From positions 60,835 to 124,834 of the forward strand of contig VSDK01018620.1 in the NCBI GenBank assembly GCA_009767595.1: a stretch of 64,000 nucleotides of DNA. The letters run 5' to 3'. Positions 13,801 to 23,205 of the stretch are shown here, piece by piece. The notes beneath the pieces are model-generated. The model saw only the letters and a program-made list of their open reading frames with translations, was not told the DNA's origin and did no database searches. Source of the DNA: Symbiodinium kawagutii (taxonomy: Eukaryota; Sar; Dinophyceae; Suessiales; Symbiodiniaceae). The translations under genes were made by a program, and so were the position numbers. Positions within the stretch are counted from its first letter, which is position 1, and each line of letters starts with the position of its first letter.

Positions 13801-14864
13801 CTGAGAAGAGAAGTTTCCACCCCACCATGCGGGCAGGAATTTTGTGAAATTCAAAGTGCTGGACCTGCTGCCCATGTTGCAAAGCGAGATAATCATATAT
13901 TGTGCACAAACACAAGAGCATATCAGGTAGAGTGCCCTGAATTCCCCGCGTTTTCAGAGGAGTCCCCATGGCCTACCTTTCAGCCAGGGGTGGGCCCGGT
14001 TTTTTTCAGATCCCAGGAAGGAGGGCATCACGATCTCGTTCCTGGCTCACGAGTTCCGGGAAAAGATGGAACAACTGAGCTGCAATCCGGACGAACCCAT
14101 TTCCCAGTTCGAGTTTCAAAAACTTCTCCTGGAACCCGACATCGCCTTGGTCTTAGCTGGAGAAGGGGTTGATGTCATTGCCCTTGTGGACAGCTTGGAC
14201 ATGGTCTATGAGGATGTCAGCACCTGGGTAGCAGACAATCCATTAGAGTCCATCAAAGTTGAGCGTTCTGTCGCGGTCAGTAAGCCGCCGTCTTTGGCGT
14301 TCTGCAGCTTCCAATCCTTCCATGTTCCTAAGGTAAAGAAGGCAAAGATGGCTTGGATTTTGCAGCCACGATGGACTTGATCCTCAACATGCGGGGCAAG
14401 AATCCTGCCACTGTCAAGGACTGTCCAACAGCCACCCGGGAGTGCCATAGACATCAGTAGCAGCTACTTGTAGCATTTCTAGGACCGTGTGCTGCTAATG
14501 TCAGGACATCAAGGAGCAGCTTCGGATCATGAAGTCGCTGGTGAAAACCTCGCAGTTTACCATTGTGGAGCCTTGGCTTTGGATGAGACTTTCTGTTGGT
14601 GTCCAGATGTTTCCAGCCTTCTTTTCACCATTGATTCACGGCTCTGACAGTTTCTGTTGATTTACTTCTTTCCAGCGAACTTCACAGCTCACCGAGGACA
14701 AGATGAACTCGGAATTCGCCCACATGCATTCCTTGTTGAAAGAACTGAGAGAGGAAGCTTTGCAACGAGAAACTCACGGCGAATTCGATGACGACGAGGC
14801 CGCCAGCCTTGACTTCTTGGCATCGAGACAGAGCCCGAGATCCGTGGGATTTGCGTCGGAATAG
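10828..14864 (+). CDS. Single-domain voltage-gated cation channel with cytosolic C-terminal tail
   Basis: A membrane protein with one six-segment ion-transport domain. The exon at 10828-11485 encodes a basic N-terminus, then S1 (FDYLSLTVVFLNAMWIAVDA), ending in the ENLFC motif. The exon near 12000-12105 gives S2 and the S2-S3 loop (EVFIRFMAFEEKSRALRDKW). About 12330-12390 gives S3 (VGFMVLETWIFPLIIIG). About 12610-12745 gives S4 with charges every third residue (RMVKLLRLSRMAKFL). About 12960-13310 gives S5, the pore helix (VPQSINNLLLYGIIPDQ) and S6 (VSITIMYMLVGVLVDVM). Exons at about 14010-14235, 14340-14425, 14500-14550 and 14680-14864 give a long cytosolic tail with EF-hand-region-like helices and an acidic end; the stop is at 14862. 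The family conducts Na+, Ca2+ or both on depolarisation. Ion selectivity cannot be read safely here. A single repeat implies assembly as a tetramer. Confidence 0.85.
11741..11838 (+). repeat. Intron-dispersed repeat, copy 1
   Basis: This copy lies in the intron between the S1 and S2 exons. It shares with 53817-53920 an initial CCCAAA..ATGG(A/T)TGGTTC.TTACT block, and with both other copies the block GATGATxxxTGGGGGTTCCC followed by GAGAAACA and a TAGATATA-like end. All three copies in this window are on the same strand as the host genes and sit in introns. Confidence 0.6.
12201..12255 (+). repeat. Intron-dispersed repeat, copy 2
   Basis: A shorter copy of the same family in the S2-S3 intron of the channel gene. 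It has GATGATTTGGGGGTCCCCGA, then TTGAGAAACCACC and a TAGATAATAT end, very close to the copy at 53871-53920. Confidence 0.65.
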
Positions 14865-16450
14865 CTGCCATTTGAGCAGCTCCTCCAAGTTCCAGCGCTT
14901 GACTAAACCACTTCTGTCAGACGGAGTTGGTTACCAGGAATTGTTTTGAGGCCGCCAAAGTAACCCCAGTTTGAATCAACATTGTTGCTTTCTGTGAATG
15001 ATTTTGGTTGAGCTGCAGCTGGAACAGCTTACACCTGGACTGTTTCATATCCTTTTGAATCGCTATCTCTCTCAAGACCTCTGGGACAACCAGGGGACTA
15101 GTACAAGTCAACTCTAGCAATGCAATTGCACAGCCTGGAGTTGACACTGGAGTGTTGTCCTTAAGCTTGAACAGTCATGGGAAGTCTCTTGCACTCCATT
15201 GGAGATAAGCTTGCGAAGCTGATGTGAACATGTGAAAAGCATTGAAAAGCAAGAAACAAGAAACTGGTTCGCAGTCATCATGAAACTGCTTGCGTTATCG
15301 CAAGAATGACGCACTCCATAATCTTTGTTTCACTGGCGTGAGGCTAAATGGCCTTGCTGCTGTGTACCACGTAATCCTGTGACAATACAACCCGATTTGT
15401 AACGCCCGTGCTGCTGAAAACTGGATTCAAGAGTTCTGCGTCATTGAACTTGACGGGCATATTTGTCGGTCTTGACAAGACAAGATATGGGGTTGTCCAT
15501 AATAATTTACCAGTGAATCTGCCCCTGCATGCTATGAAGCGTTCTTTGTTTCACCCCTGGAACATTCTCAGCTAGAGTCTTGGGCATGTGCGCAAACAAC
15601 ATCAAATAGTCACACCCCATGCATAAATAAGACACTTACTGGATCATACCGGTTGAACATCTATCATTCAACCATAGCAAACCTCTGGTGAACCTCTGGC
15701 CAAACAAGTTTCGGTCAAACGTGGTCAAACATACAATGTGCAAATAAAGATGTACATTGTAGTAAATGCCACTGGTGTTTTTTTCGGAATCATTTTGACG
15801 GAACTTTGCGGAGCAAAACTATTTGAATGTTTCCCCGCTCACAGTTTTTGCTTGTTTGGTACAATGCCTGGCAGCCTGCTGGATCTAAGTAACCTGAAAA
15901 GTAGCAGAAGTCGAAGTAGACACAGTGGTCAGCAACGCTTGCAGCTAGCAACTCCACGACCAGTTCTTTACGAAGGCTTCGAACCATAGCTGAGTTACGG
16001 CGCAGAACTCGTTTGCAGGACACCATCGATTCATGACAAAATATGTGAAACAAAAAAGGAAATGCAGTGCGCTTCGGGTCAATGAGCAAAAGTTGGAAAG
16101 ACACGCATGGATGTAAACCCGTTAAGGCAAACAAACTGAGCAGAACCCTGTCCCTATGAACTTAGTTGATCACCCCTAGAGATTATCGTTAAGAACGAAA
16201 CAAGATCATCATAAGCAAAGACCTATACATACTTGCAACCTCGCAAATTTCCTCAAACACATATCCTATACTGAGGCATATTGTATGTGCCTAGGTGCGT
16301 TTTTTTCATTCGGACCACGGTCTGTTTGTCAAACTGCTGGAGGTTGACATTTTGTAAGAGGCACAGCTGCAAAACCATCCGCAGTTTGGTCCTCAAATTT
16401 GAGACGCTCTACGTAGATCAATTTTCTGACTGCGCAGCGCTAGAGACAAT
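14865..16450. other. 3' flank of the channel gene, no gene seen
   Basis: No supported exon occurs between the channel stop codon and about 16450, apart from the dispersed repeat at 15364-15520. A plus frame at 15738-15989 has no recognisable features. Confidence 0.5.
15364..15520 (+). repeat. Dispersed repeat A, left copy
   Basis: This sequence downstream of the channel gene recurs at 50939-51115 in the same orientation. Shared blocks include TACCACGTA..TCCTGTGACAATA, GATTTGTAACGCCC, GAGTTCT(G/C)CGTCAT and GGGTTGTCCATAA. Identity is roughly 80 percent by eye. The two copies lie on opposite sides of the giant element, so this is a host-genome repeat rather than element sequence. Confidence 0.7.
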
Positions 16451-17134
16451 TTTTGGAGAATATGCGGGGCCTGGGATACGCAGCAGCGGGTGCTTGGGGC
16501 GTTTCCGGTCGGATTTGGGCCAGCAAAGGATTGCGAACCCAAAGTGGCCGTGCCGCAGGTCGAGACAGGCAGCTTCGGGAGTTTGCTTCAGACCATGCGA
16601 AGCTGTTACGCGCTCAAGGTTGTGACAGGGGCTACCGGCCGGGTGCTGATGGTAGCGCCATGTAGCGCCCTACGGTTGAGTTGACTGAGCGGGCTGAAGG
16701 CGCTGCTGCGCGTGCTTGCTTCACATGCGTCGGCAATGTTTTTCTGAATGCAGATCTCAGCAGATGTTGATCCCCGCCAGGGGATGACCAAACAATAAAC
16801 TTTGAACGGGCCAGATACTCCGCCGGTGATGCTGCTAGAAGCATAGTTGCGAACCCTGTTCGCATTTCACGCGCCGACATCGTTGACCAGAACATCTCGT
16901 ATCCCAAATGCGTTTTCAAATTGCAGACAGAAGTTCGAATCAGGTGCAGTTTCGCGCGCAATCCGCCACGCAACTGAAACTTACTATTTTGCAAAAATGC
17001 AATTGTCCAAGCATCAAACCCGCGGGCGCGCTCGAACCAACCAATTTGCGCATCTATGGAATGCGCGCAGGAAGGTCACAGCACCTCCTGCTGGTGAACG
17101 CCCAGCGCCCTACATCCACACATGACCGCCGCAG

Positions 17135-17560
17135 ATGGCAATGCTGCTGCGCTTGCCCCCGCGTATAAAATGCACGCTCGCGTTTGTGGGAGGCCTCGCA
17201 GCAACACTTGCGCGCCTACACAGCGCACGTGCGTGGCGCACGGTCACGCCACCAGTATCTTGTCCTCGCTCCCCTCATGGCACCTGGCGGCGCGGTGGGG
17301 TAAACGAGAAGCCAAACATCGGAGATGTTTTTCGAACAATGTTCATGACAACCTTTTCCCGGGTTGCTCAGCCGGAGGCTGTCACGGATTTTTTGCAAGC
17401 CAAAAACGGCCGCCGCCGCAAATTTCCATCCCAAACAATCCGCCGCGAGGCCATTGAGCATAAAATATTGCGGGCCAAATTCCCACCGTTCGATGTGTGC
17501 AGCAGACATGGTCGCCAGGTTTCTCAACGCACGCGTCACACACCATATCCTCCCAAATGA
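17135..17560 (+). CDS. Hypothetical protein with signal-like N-terminus
   Basis: An ATG-initiated frame of 141 codons lies in a locally GC-richer patch (16.4-18.3 kb). Residues 11-30 form a hydrophobic stretch (KCTLAFVGGLAATLARL) that could be a signal or transit peptide. The rest is basic with no motif I recognise. A longer frame on the opposite strand (17216-17818, 200 codons) overlaps it, and I cannot decide between them without transcript data. It could be a first exon of a plastid- or ER-targeted protein, or chance. Confidence 0.25.
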   Translation: MAMLLRLPPRIKCTLAFVGGLAATLARLHSARAWRTVTPPVSCPRSPHGTWRRGGVNEKPNIGDVFRTMFMTTFSRVAQPEAVTDFLQAKNGRRRKFPSQTIRREAIEHKILRAKFPPFDVCSRHGRQVSQRTRHTPYPPK

Positions 17561-17963
17561 GCTTGCCCCGTTCACGACCACGCTGAATTTCGAACACCCC
17601 GCAGCAAGGTTGTGACGAGTGATATTTTCCAGAAAAGCAAGCTTGTCCAAGGCGCAGTGCAGATGTTGCAACGTGAGCCCCCCAATATTGAAAAGACGCC
17701 CAGTCCATAAAAACCCATGGCGCTTGATGGCGCAGTTGCGAGACCCATGGCCGGAAGCCAAGGTGCGATGACATTGTCCGAAGACTTGGTTCCAGATTGC
17801 GGGCTTCCCCTTCCCCATTGACTGATCGACAAGATGATTTCATATTGTTGGGCGAGATGGACATTTTGCCCAATAGTTTGGACGAGTTTGAGCTGCAGCC
17901 TGCTTGCAGGGCTGAGGTCTAGTCATCGCCTTGGGACCTTGTCGCGCCAAAGGTGCCCATTTT

Positions 17964-18326
17964 TCATTGATTGCGCTTGAAACAACCAAGCCGCATAAAG
18001 CGCTGTGGGCAAGGCTCAGTTGGGCAAACAATTGCTAGAACAGTTGTCATCATGCTCCAGCGGCGTTGAAATTTCAACAGGAGCTCGAACATTGTTTGCC
18101 CTTTTTCCGGGCCTTTGCGCAGGTGCTTCACATTCCTCATTGATTGTGGTTTTGAACGCTTCTCAACCCAGTTATAGTGTCCTGTGAGGCGTGGTTTCAC
18201 AAGGGGTGGGAACAGGCGACGCCGGGGTCTGACGGGTTGCTTGCAAACTTTGTTGCGAAATTCTGCATCGCTTATGACCGGCAGAGTGCCATCCATTTTT
18301 TGCATAATTTTCTCTTTGTCGAGCAA
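17964..18326 (-). CDS. Hypothetical basic protein or exon
   Basis: A minus-strand frame of 120 codons begins MLDKEKIMQKMDGTLP and is rich in Arg, Lys and Pro. It ends in unrelated sequence about 370 bp from the left end of the giant element. No family is recognised. If real, it would be a host gene near the insertion site. Evidence is limited to open length and residue composition. Confidence 0.25.
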   Translation of the reverse strand: MLDKEKIMQKMDGTLPVISDAEFRNKVCKQPVRPRRRLFPPLVKPRLTGHYNWVEKRSKPQSMRNVKHLRKGPEKGQTMFELLLKFQRRWSMMTTVLAIVCPTEPCPQRFMRLGCFKRNQ

Positions 18327-18698
18327 TGACGCTTAAGCCAGGATAGATGCATAATTACATTTGGATTCGTTTTTGCGATCCGTGTGCCCCATTAAACAAA
18401 AAATATCAAAACGCCCTGGGCTAACGTAGGAATTAATTTCAAAACGTGTTCAAAAACACAATGTTTTGCGAAAAAATGTTTCGCAAAGTGTGCGCTAAAG
18501 TGCTTTCTTGTTGCCATTTCCAGGATAAAAATTACCGGGTGACCGAGTCAAATTAACATTGGAAAGGGTATCGTGCAATCTCAAAACTATAGCCATGCCA
18601 CCAAAAACAAAGTACCACGTTTAAAACACGGTAAGCCCCGGAAATTTTTTCAGTAGGCCCGGAACCATCAATGAGGAATTGTTTGTCCGCTAAAGCGT

Positions 18699-18758
18699 AA
18701 TTAAGCCAGTGTCATGGCATTTGGTAGTTTCAAATCTATTTGGTAGATTCAAATTTTG
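18699..18758 (+). repeat. Left 60-bp terminal inverted repeat
   Basis: It matches the complement of 50399-50458 at 60 of 60 positions. It contains two 18-bp direct repeats with 19-bp spacing, at 18719-18736 and 18738-18755. Each has ATTTGGTAG followed by TTCAAAT, and they differ at two positions. Such repeats could be protein-binding sites. Beyond 18758 similarity to the other end becomes patchy. Confidence 0.97.
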
Positions 18759-18930
18759 GAATTTTACACAAGTTAAAGTTGACAACATGGACAGCATGGT
18801 CAAGTATTTATATATATATATATGTACACATACATAAATGATAAATAATCTAAATAGATCAGCAATGACTCATATGAGAATGAATGAGTCACATGACTCA
18901 TAGATCTTTGGAGAATTAATGCCTCAGTGA

Positions 18931-18957
18931 CTCATATGATTCATATGACTGGAAGTT
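18931..18957 (+). repeat. Left subterminal inverted box
   Basis: A 27-bp sequence (CTCATATGATTCATATGACT, then GGAAGTT) is perfectly matched in inverted orientation at 50216-50242. It lies 232 bp from the left tip. The surrounding 100 bp contains several more palindromic TCATATGA cores. Confidence 0.9.
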
Positions 18958-19020
18958 TGAGTCATATGACTCTTATGGCCACAGCCTAACTAATGACTCA
19001 CAATGACTAATGACATCTGA

Positions 19021-19290
19021 CAGATCACAGTGACAATCAAAATAGAATACATCACAGTGACAACCAAATCACAGTGAGAAATCAAAATTGAATACATCAC
19101 AGCGACAACCAAATCACAGTGAGAAGTCAAAATTGAATACATCACAGTGACAACAAAAAAAACATCACAGTGAGAAATGAAAATTGATAGATCACAGTGA
19201 CATTCAAAATAGAATACATCACAGTGACAACAAAAAAAACATCACAGTGAGAAATGAAAATTGATAGATCACAGTGACAAATCAAAATGG
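19021..19290 (+). repeat. Left subterminal tandem array (ATCACAGTGA units)
   Basis: About a dozen units start with ATCACAGTGACAA or ATCACAGTGAGAA and alternate with AATCAAAATTGAATAC spacers. The array starts 322 bp from the left tip. A tandem array of different sequence begins at almost the same distance from the right tip. Confidence 0.9.
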
Positions 19291-19562
19291 CTCAAGACTT
19301 TTTGTCTTCCAGAGAGCCAGTGCCAGAGCACCGCGGGAAGCCAACCTTGGAGCAAGAGCTTTGCCGAAGTGTGGGGACCCAGTGTCAGAAGTGAACAGCC
19401 TGTGCAAACTCCATGATCCTAAAGCTTCATTCCACTGCATCACCAGTCCAGTAAAGTAGTGCATGAACAAACAATATGCATTGTGGTGGTGGAAAGTGGT
19501 TGAGAGTTTTGCCATGTGTCAGCTGTGATGTTGTGCCATCCTCATTGTTAGCTTGGTGCCAC

Positions 19563-19590
19563 NNNNNNNNNNNNNNNNNNNNNNNNNNNN
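19563..19590. other. Assembly gap (28 N)
   Basis: An unresolved stretch directly upstream of the first cargo gene. Sequence between the left tandem array and that gene may be missing or collapsed. Confidence 1.
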
Positions 19591-19596
19591 CAGACT

Positions 19597-19610
19597 CATA
19601 TTGGCTCAAG
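19597..19610 (+). other. Probable relic spliced-leader sequence
   Basis: CATATTGGCTCAAG matches the 3' part of the dinoflagellate spliced leader (CCATTTTGGCTCAAG) with one change across 14 bases. It is followed by 48 bp of leader-like sequence and then the ATG of an intronless ORF. A second, weaker match (AATGGCTCAAG) lies at 19286-19296. Genomic relics of this leader are known marks of genes that re-entered the genome through mRNA. Confidence 0.5.
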
Positions 19611-19658
19611 TCCTATCATCAGCAGCCCCAGGATCCTGTCACTTCGTGAACCACTGCC

Positions 19659-19976
19659 ATGTCATCCCAGGAGCTTGTGTCAGATGATTCCCAACTTGGC
19701 AAGGAGAACGAGAAACCTGGCACAGTGAAGACTGAAGAGAACACAGTGAATCCTGGAAAAGAAGCTCTGATGAGGAAGAGGTGGACCCTCATCAACAAGA
19801 CATTGTTGAACTTGTCAACTTACGACCTCTCACATGTCCTCATTGATGAAGTCCCGAAACCAGTCATTGATGAGTCAAAGAGACAATGGGAGAGGAGAAT
19901 GGGCCAGTGGCGGGAGCGTGTGAGAGGGGCATTGGCTGAACTGAGGGTGCCAGAGTCAGAGTGTGAATGGATTTGA
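19659..19976 (+). CDS. 105-aa charged protein of unknown function, first cargo gene
   Basis: An intronless frame from ATG 19659. The first 35 residues are acidic and look disordered (ELVSDDSQLGKENEKPGT). The second half is helical and basic (RQWERRMGQWRERVRGALAE). I recognise no family. Its position about 960 bp from the left tip, its lack of introns and the relic leader just upstream suggest a retro-copied gene captured by the element, or the element's own first gene. It might be a small DNA- or RNA-binding protein, but only the charge pattern supports that. Confidence 0.55.
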   Translation: MSSQELVSDDSQLGKENEKPGTVKTEENTVNPGKEALMRKRWTLINKTLLNLSTYDLSHVLIDEVPKPVIDESKRQWERRMGQWRERVRGALAELRVPESECEWI

Positions 19977-20917
19977 TTTCATGACTGTGCTCATTTGATT
20001 GCACAGCACAATTAATTCATATGAGGGCTGTGATCACGTGTAAGATGTGCATAGTTCTCAATAATTTGAAGGCAATTCAGAATGATTGTCACATTTACTC
20101 CACACTTGAACTGCTTTGCAAAGCTGATTCTGCAGCGATCACTGCAGTGAAAGAAAAAATGAGAATGACCAATTGCAAACACACACACATGCATTGCAAT
20201 GCACTGGGAAACATTTGGCTAAGATCGTCACTGCTGAGGTTCGACCAACTGCAAGCTCCTTGCAAGCTGAATCTTGGATGAGGTGTGGAATGCACGGTTC
20301 TGAAAGAGTCAATAAAACGGTTCATGCTTCCATGTTTTTTAGTTGGAAATCAATGTTGCCCAATCATATTTGTTTATCATCTTGAAGATGGCAAACTTTG
20401 CTGCTTCTTTCATCATCCAACTCAGCATGATGCTCATTCCCAACGCCTGCGCAGGAAGCTTTCACTCTTCACAGTGCGCAGCCTGCTGACAAGGTGCCCA
20501 CACTTGTGCGCAGCTCTTAATGTCAGGGTGTTTTTATCATAAACTGCGGCCATGTGGTGAACAAGCCAAAGCTTCAAGGGGGAAATTTACACTAGTGGTT
20601 TTCATTATGGTCATATTGGCATGACATCTCACTTTTTGAAAGTTGGCTTTGCAGCTGTTGCAGCTGTTGCAGTGAAACCGATGCTTCCAGAGGTGAGCAT
20701 GGCTACTAATTTGGCACAATTGCAACAACTAGCATATTGCAAGATGTTTCATAATGATGTGTGGTTTACACTCACCAGTGAAGCTTGGCGCGTTCAACAT
20801 GGATCATTTGCCATGGTGTTAAAACTCATTATTTACACTGAATGAAATAATTTGCATTCAATTACATTCACTTTGCCTCAAAACATGTAGGGTCATGAAG
20901 TCCGGGTTTCAAATGAC
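19977..20917. other. Element stretch without a supported gene
   Basis: Open frames here are short and lack recognisable motifs. The longest, at 20021-20281 and 20621-20845, show no splice-consistent continuation. Confidence 0.5.
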
Positions 20918-21120
20918 TCCCAGCCTCACTGTGCCTGAGGCCAAACAAACCAGTGAAACTGAGCACCACAGCCACATGACAATGAGCGCCATTCTCAGCA
21001 GCAACGAATTTCACCCATTCTTTCCACACTCAAATGAAATTTCACCAAATGACTAATTAAAGTGAATTCACCAGGTGATTTCACCAGGAGATTTCTTGTT
21101 GCCTTGGGTCTCACTGTCAC
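20918..21120 (-). pseudogene. Decayed fragment of the tyrosine recombinase gene
   Basis: The stretch 20918-21020 is a diverged copy of the functional gene around 22180-22270. The blocks CCTCACTGxxCCTGAGGCCA and AATGAATTTCACCCATTC correspond closely. The stretch 21085-21110 matches the block at 22090-22115 (TTCTTGTTGCCT.GGGTCTCAC). Many substitutions and lost codons rule out function. It shows that the recombinase gene was duplicated inside the element and that one copy has decayed. Confidence 0.8.
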
Positions 21121-21309
21121 ACTCACATGTGATGATGTCACCAGTCACATTGCATCACAGGTGTAGATGGCTTTTGTACTTGCAGTGCAAATGTTCACAG
21201 GTGGACTCCAGCATGCCCCTCACCTAGGCAGGGAAGATGGGAAGTAAGGAAAGCAAAGGGGCGAAAACAACCAATAAGTAAACTAATAGGCCTTAAGCAT
21301 ACTTGTTGG
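21071..21309 (+). repeat. Left inner inverted repeat
   Basis: About 240 bp matches 47950-48190 in inverted orientation at about 90 percent outside indels. It ends with CTTAAGCATACTTGTTGGG and includes CTCACCTAGGCAGGGA and GGTGTAGATGGCTTTTGTAC. It lies 2.37 kb from the left tip; its partner lies 2.27 kb from the right tip. It overlaps the decayed recombinase fragment. Confidence 0.92.
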
Positions 21310-21385
21310 GTCCTTTGGAGGTCACATTTGAGCTTATTTTTCACTTGCAATGCAGGTGGGCCCACACACCCTGTCAGTAAGGCCC

Positions 21386-22341
21386 TCAGTTGACATCAAT
21401 TCTCAACAAGTAATCTTTGAGATTAATTGTTGACTTTGACCTGTCACTCAGCCACCTTTGCCCTCGGCGTTGGAGCTCTGCATTGATCTTCTTTGAGGCT
21501 GACTTCAACTGCTGGCTTGACACTTGGGCCCAGTTGGACTTGAGAGGAGTTCCATCGAGTGCATCACATGCATTCTTCACATCAACGAGAGTGAGCCGTC
21601 CATATTTCATATGAACTTTGCCTGAATCCCAAACCTGACCGGCTAATAATCTAGTACCTGAAATTTAGACTATAAAATTATACAATTGCTTGGCAAGCAG
21701 TTGAATGAAATCAAGGCCAGGCTCGCGTACTTCATGGAAAGTGCTGTGCTCAGTCCTTCCCCCATCAACTCCGTAATCAGTGTTGCGCGTCCACTGTGCG
21801 GTCGCAACTTGGCCACTTCAGGACCCCACTTCTGCCCAGATTTCTTCAAATGATCCAAAAAACGAGGGGCTTGTCGCTTCACGTGTGCATAGATGGCATG
21901 GTAGTGCAAATGTTCCTCCTTGGCCTTCTTCCTGGATGTAAATATGAATCCACTCTCAGGAACCTGATAGGAGTCCATGAAGTCACATGATCCATGCTTG
22001 TGCTTCCGCTTGCGTTGCACAGTGAGCCCATTTGACAAAAGGGATTTGAGCCATGCCAAGTGTGACTTGCGAATGTAGACCTCACCAGGTGACTTCTTGT
22101 TGCCTCGGGTCTCACCTGACACAATGATCTTTGGAATTTCACCCCTGACACTGATATCTTCCCTTTTGAGGCAGAGTGCCTCACTGCACCTGAGGCCAAA
22201 ATACCCAGTCATGCTGATCACCACGGCCACGCGAGCGCCACACTCAGATGCAATGAATTTCACCCATTCCTTCCACAATGAGCGAGACAAAGCTGGAGCT
22301 TGCCCAATAAGTTTCTTCTTCTGCTTCTTCTGAGGTGGCAT
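21386..22341 (-). CDS. Compact tyrosine recombinase (phage-integrase family catalytic domain)
   Basis: Two exons are supported. Exon 1 runs from ATG 22341 (MPPQKKQKKKLIG) to about 21725; exon 2 runs from about 21620 to the stop at 21386. Box I is present as TGYFGLRCSEALCLKREDI, giving the first catalytic Arg. Box II is LRPHSGRATLITELM, giving the H-x-x-R pair. Exon 2 begins GKVHMKYGRLTLVDVKNAC, whose Tyr is the probable nucleophile. The usual N-terminal core-binding domain is missing, and a short Lys-rich leader could be a nuclear signal. Such enzymes cut and rejoin DNA at specific sites through a 3'-phosphotyrosine link. The frame is intact in both exons, so the enzyme may be active. The exact splice sites are uncertain. 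Confidence 0.82.
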
Positions 22342-22924
22342 GGCACAGGAAAATATCAAAGTTGAATTTATGAATCATTGGTGGTAAACATGTGAGTAAT
22401 GGCCTGTCACTGTGCTGTTGTTTAACATTGTTTGTTTAAGATTCAACTTCACAGTGAGGAGGGCTTGCTCCAAGATGCTGCCAGACAACAAGAATGAGCT
22501 GAAGGCAGGGAACAAACAAGTTAAACTGAATGTCATCAAGTATTATGTGTTCAAAGTTCATTTTGCTCACTCCAAAGTTTGATTGCAGCAGCATTGCAGT
22601 CATTGTGGCGCCAGCTTGCCTGTGTTTTGCCTAGTTGAGTGCAAAAAGGATGGTAATGGCAAGCAAGGTTCTCACCTGACCTCAGGGAAGTGAAGTTCCA
22701 ATTGCTGTGCCAGGTCCACTGACAGTCAATAGTTACGTCAAGCCGGCCAGTGTTCACATTTGGCAGCTATTCTATAGGATGGATGCTGAAGTTCTCACTC
22801 AATCCAAGTTTAGTTTTAATCCATAATGAAGGGGTATTCATGTTGAGATACAGTGCTCATCATAGTGTGGCTTGAAGTGTGAATGCCTATTATATCTCTT
22901 GCACAGTGACTCAAGTGTGACCCA

Positions 22925-23030
22925 CTGCATTTGATTTGCTTCCTGATTCACTGAGCTGATTCACTGAGCTGATTCACTGTGATTCACATTCAAGTGTCAA
23001 TTGAGCTGATTCACTGAGCTGACCCGCGTC
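22925..23030 (+). repeat. Short tandem repeat (TGATTCACTGAGC)
   Basis: A 13-bp motif occurs about five times with minor interruptions. It belongs to the GATTCACTG/CAGTGA-rich vocabulary that recurs across the element. Confidence 0.75.
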
Positions 23031-23205
23031 TGATTTGCCGAGCCTTTGCACTTGACAAGTGACTGGCCATGGAACTCTTCTATGAAGGATCACATGCCCG
23101 GGTCTCAGTGTAAACATCAGTAAATTGCTTCCAACTTGATGAGATTCAAATTCGTTGTGAGCTCCTGATGCCAAATTCATTCAACCAAGGCAGAATCGCA
23201 ATTTA

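Noticed and set aside
17216..17818. 200-codon minus-strand ORF in the GC-rich patch
   Set aside because: It overlaps a plus-strand frame with a signal-like start, and neither has recognisable similarity; I kept only the plus frame at low confidence.
19021..19290. Regularly spaced repeats resembling a CRISPR array
   Set aside because: Spacers are also repeated, units vary, the genome is eukaryotic and no cas genes are present; this is a subterminal minisatellite.
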